Positions 62,691-64,000 of a stretch of DNA of 64,000 bases are shown here, in pieces. Position 1 is the stretch's first letter. Each line of letters begins with the position of its first letter. Made by a program: the position numbers and the translations under genes. The notes beneath the pieces are model-generated. The model had not been told where the DNA came from, did not search any database, and saw only the letters and a program-made list of their open reading frames with translations. Source of the stretch: Amaurobius ferox (taxonomy: Eukaryota; Arthropoda; Arachnida; Araneae; Amaurobiidae); the NCBI GenBank assembly GCA_951213105.1, contig OX578152.1, positions 74,662,180 to 74,726,179 on the forward strand. Reading direction: 5' to 3'.

Positions 62691-64000
62691 TTTGGACAAA
62701 ATTAATTAATTTTTAAAATTAATTAATTCATTTTGCCCGACTAGATGGACATTAAGGCATCATTCCCTATAAGGCATCATTCCCTATGTGATTTAAAATT
62801 AATTTTGGACAAAATTAATTAATTTTTAAAATTAATTAATTAATTTTGTCCGACTAGATGGACTTTAAGGCATCATTCCCTATGTTCTATTTTTAAAAAC
62901 TATAAAGTATTGCTGACCTATTTGGAAAATTTTTCTCTAACTGAAAAAAAAGAAGCAGGTTCCAAAGCTGAAGGATTTTGGAAGAAATTATCAAAATCAG
63001 AAACTTTTTTTTTATCACCATTTCTGAACAACTTTTGTGCCATATTGAGAAAACTAATATTTTATTACAAAATCGCACTTTACATTTGAAAAAATCTATT
63101 CAGATAATCAGTAATTTAAAATTAAATTTGGACAAAATTAATTAATTTTTAAAATTAATTAATTAATTTTGTCCGACTAGATGGACTTTAAGGCATCATT
63201 CCCTATGTTCTTATGGGGCTTTAAGGGAATGATGGACTTTAAGGCATCATTCCCTATATGATTTAAAATTAATTTTGGACAAAATTAATTAATTTTTAAA
63301 ATTAATTAATTAATTTTGTCCGACTAGATGGACTTTAAGGCATCCTTCCCTATGTTCTATTTTTAAAAACTATAAAGTATTGCTGACCTATTTGGAAAAT
63401 TTTTCTCTAACTGAAAAAAAAGAAGCAGGTTCCAAAGCTGAAGGATTTTGGAAGAAATTATCAAAATCAGAAACTTTTTTTTATCACCATTTCTGAACAA
63501 CTTTTGTGCCATATTGAGAAAACTAATATTTTATTACAAAATCGCACTTTACATTTGAAAAAATCTATTCAGATAATCAGTAACTTAAAATTAAATTTGG
63601 ACAAAATTAATTAATTTTGGACAAAATTAATTATTTTTTAAAATTAATTAATTAATTTTGTCCGACTAGATGGACTTTAAGGCATCATTCCCTATGTTCT
63701 TATGGGGCTTTAAGGGAATGATGGACTTTAAGGCATCATTCCCTATATGATTTAAAATTAATTTCGGACAAAATTAATTAATTTTTAAAATTAATTAATT
63801 AATTTTGTCCGACTAGAGGGACTTTAAGGCATCATTCTCTATGTTCTAATTTTAAAAACTATAAAGTATTGCTGACCTTTTTGGAAAATTTTTCTCTAAC
63901 TGAAAAAAAATGAAGTAGGTTCCAAAGCTGAAGGATTTTGGAAGAAATTATCAAAATCAGAAACTTTTTTTTTATCACCATTTCTGAACAACTTTTGTGC
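62690..64000 (+). repeat. Tandem array derived from the hAT transposase segment
   Basis: The anchor CGACTAGATGGACTTTAAGG (or close variants) recurs at 62,738, 62,851, 63,174, 63,321, 63,663 and 63,810. Long modules (323-342 bp) contain a copy of the transposase segment from the Pro-Arg-Trp-Thr-like block through FLENFSL to FFLSPFLNN. They alternate with 147-bp modules of AT-rich palindromic linker (AAATTAATTAATTTTTAAAA type). The array runs past the window end. A 61-codon minus-strand frame is a by-product. Confidence 0.9.

Noticed and set aside
1..64000. CRISPR array or bacterial operon
   Set aside because: Tandem repeats lack the short-repeat/unique-spacer layout, and the window has eukaryotic SINEs and transposons. 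No cas-like genes.

Overview
This window looks like non-genic, repeat-rich chromosomal DNA from an animal, most likely an arthropod and possibly a chelicerate. The evidence is a strongly AT-rich base composition, tRNA-derived SINEs, Tc1/mariner and hAT transposon relics, foldback repeats, long tandem arrays and a complete Polinton/Maverick. I could not recognise any ordinary host protein-coding gene. The taxonomic guess is inference; no marker gene fixes it.

Layout. 1-13,960: a tandem array of ~3.4 kb units arranged as near-identical 6,828-bp dimers. 13,960-30,248: mosaic of dispersed repeats, including several copies of one foldback-type family, a tRNA-derived SINE, two microsatellite-bearing ~940-bp units and minisatellites. 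30,249-45,796: a full-length 15,548-bp Polinton with 6-bp target duplications (TACAAC), ~390-bp terminal inverted repeats beginning AGTAGTATAT, and about 19 tightly packed genes. It sits in one arm of a foldback repeat whose other arm (46,345-47,679) keeps the empty target site. 47,680-64,000: tRNA-like relic, minisatellites, a nested Tc1-like element, two SINE families, and at the right edge a broken hAT (ZMYM1-like) transposase. Part of its coding sequence has been amplified into a tandem array running off the window.

Polinton organisation. The left half is read leftwards and holds mainly replication and integration genes. In reading order these are: packaging ATPase, membrane protein, phospholipase A2-like/zinc-ribbon protein, integrase with chromodomain, two small proteins (one zinc finger), protein-primed family B DNA polymerase in two overlapping frames, and two small proteins. 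The right half is read rightwards and holds the virion genes: coiled-coil protein (two frames), hydrophobic/basic protein, adenain-type protease, penton-like minor capsid protein, a 43-residue basic protein, double-jelly-roll major capsid protein and a collagen/fibre-like protein. It ends with two repeat proteins: a 23-residue-repeat protein and a leucine-rich-repeat protein. This is a complete set for a virus-like (polintovirus) life cycle, apart from three genes that each continue in the -1 frame.

Most noteworthy observations: a canonical -1 slippery heptamer (T TTT TTA) exactly where the PLA2/zinc-ribbon frame hands over to the integrase frame, which has no AUG of its own; a junction grammar in which stop codon, AATAAA hexamer and start codon overlap (TAATAAATG); an AATGTTTC motif restricted to the replication-side genes and the terminal LRR gene; three tiny basic genes; a natural empty site; and a transposase-derived satellite.
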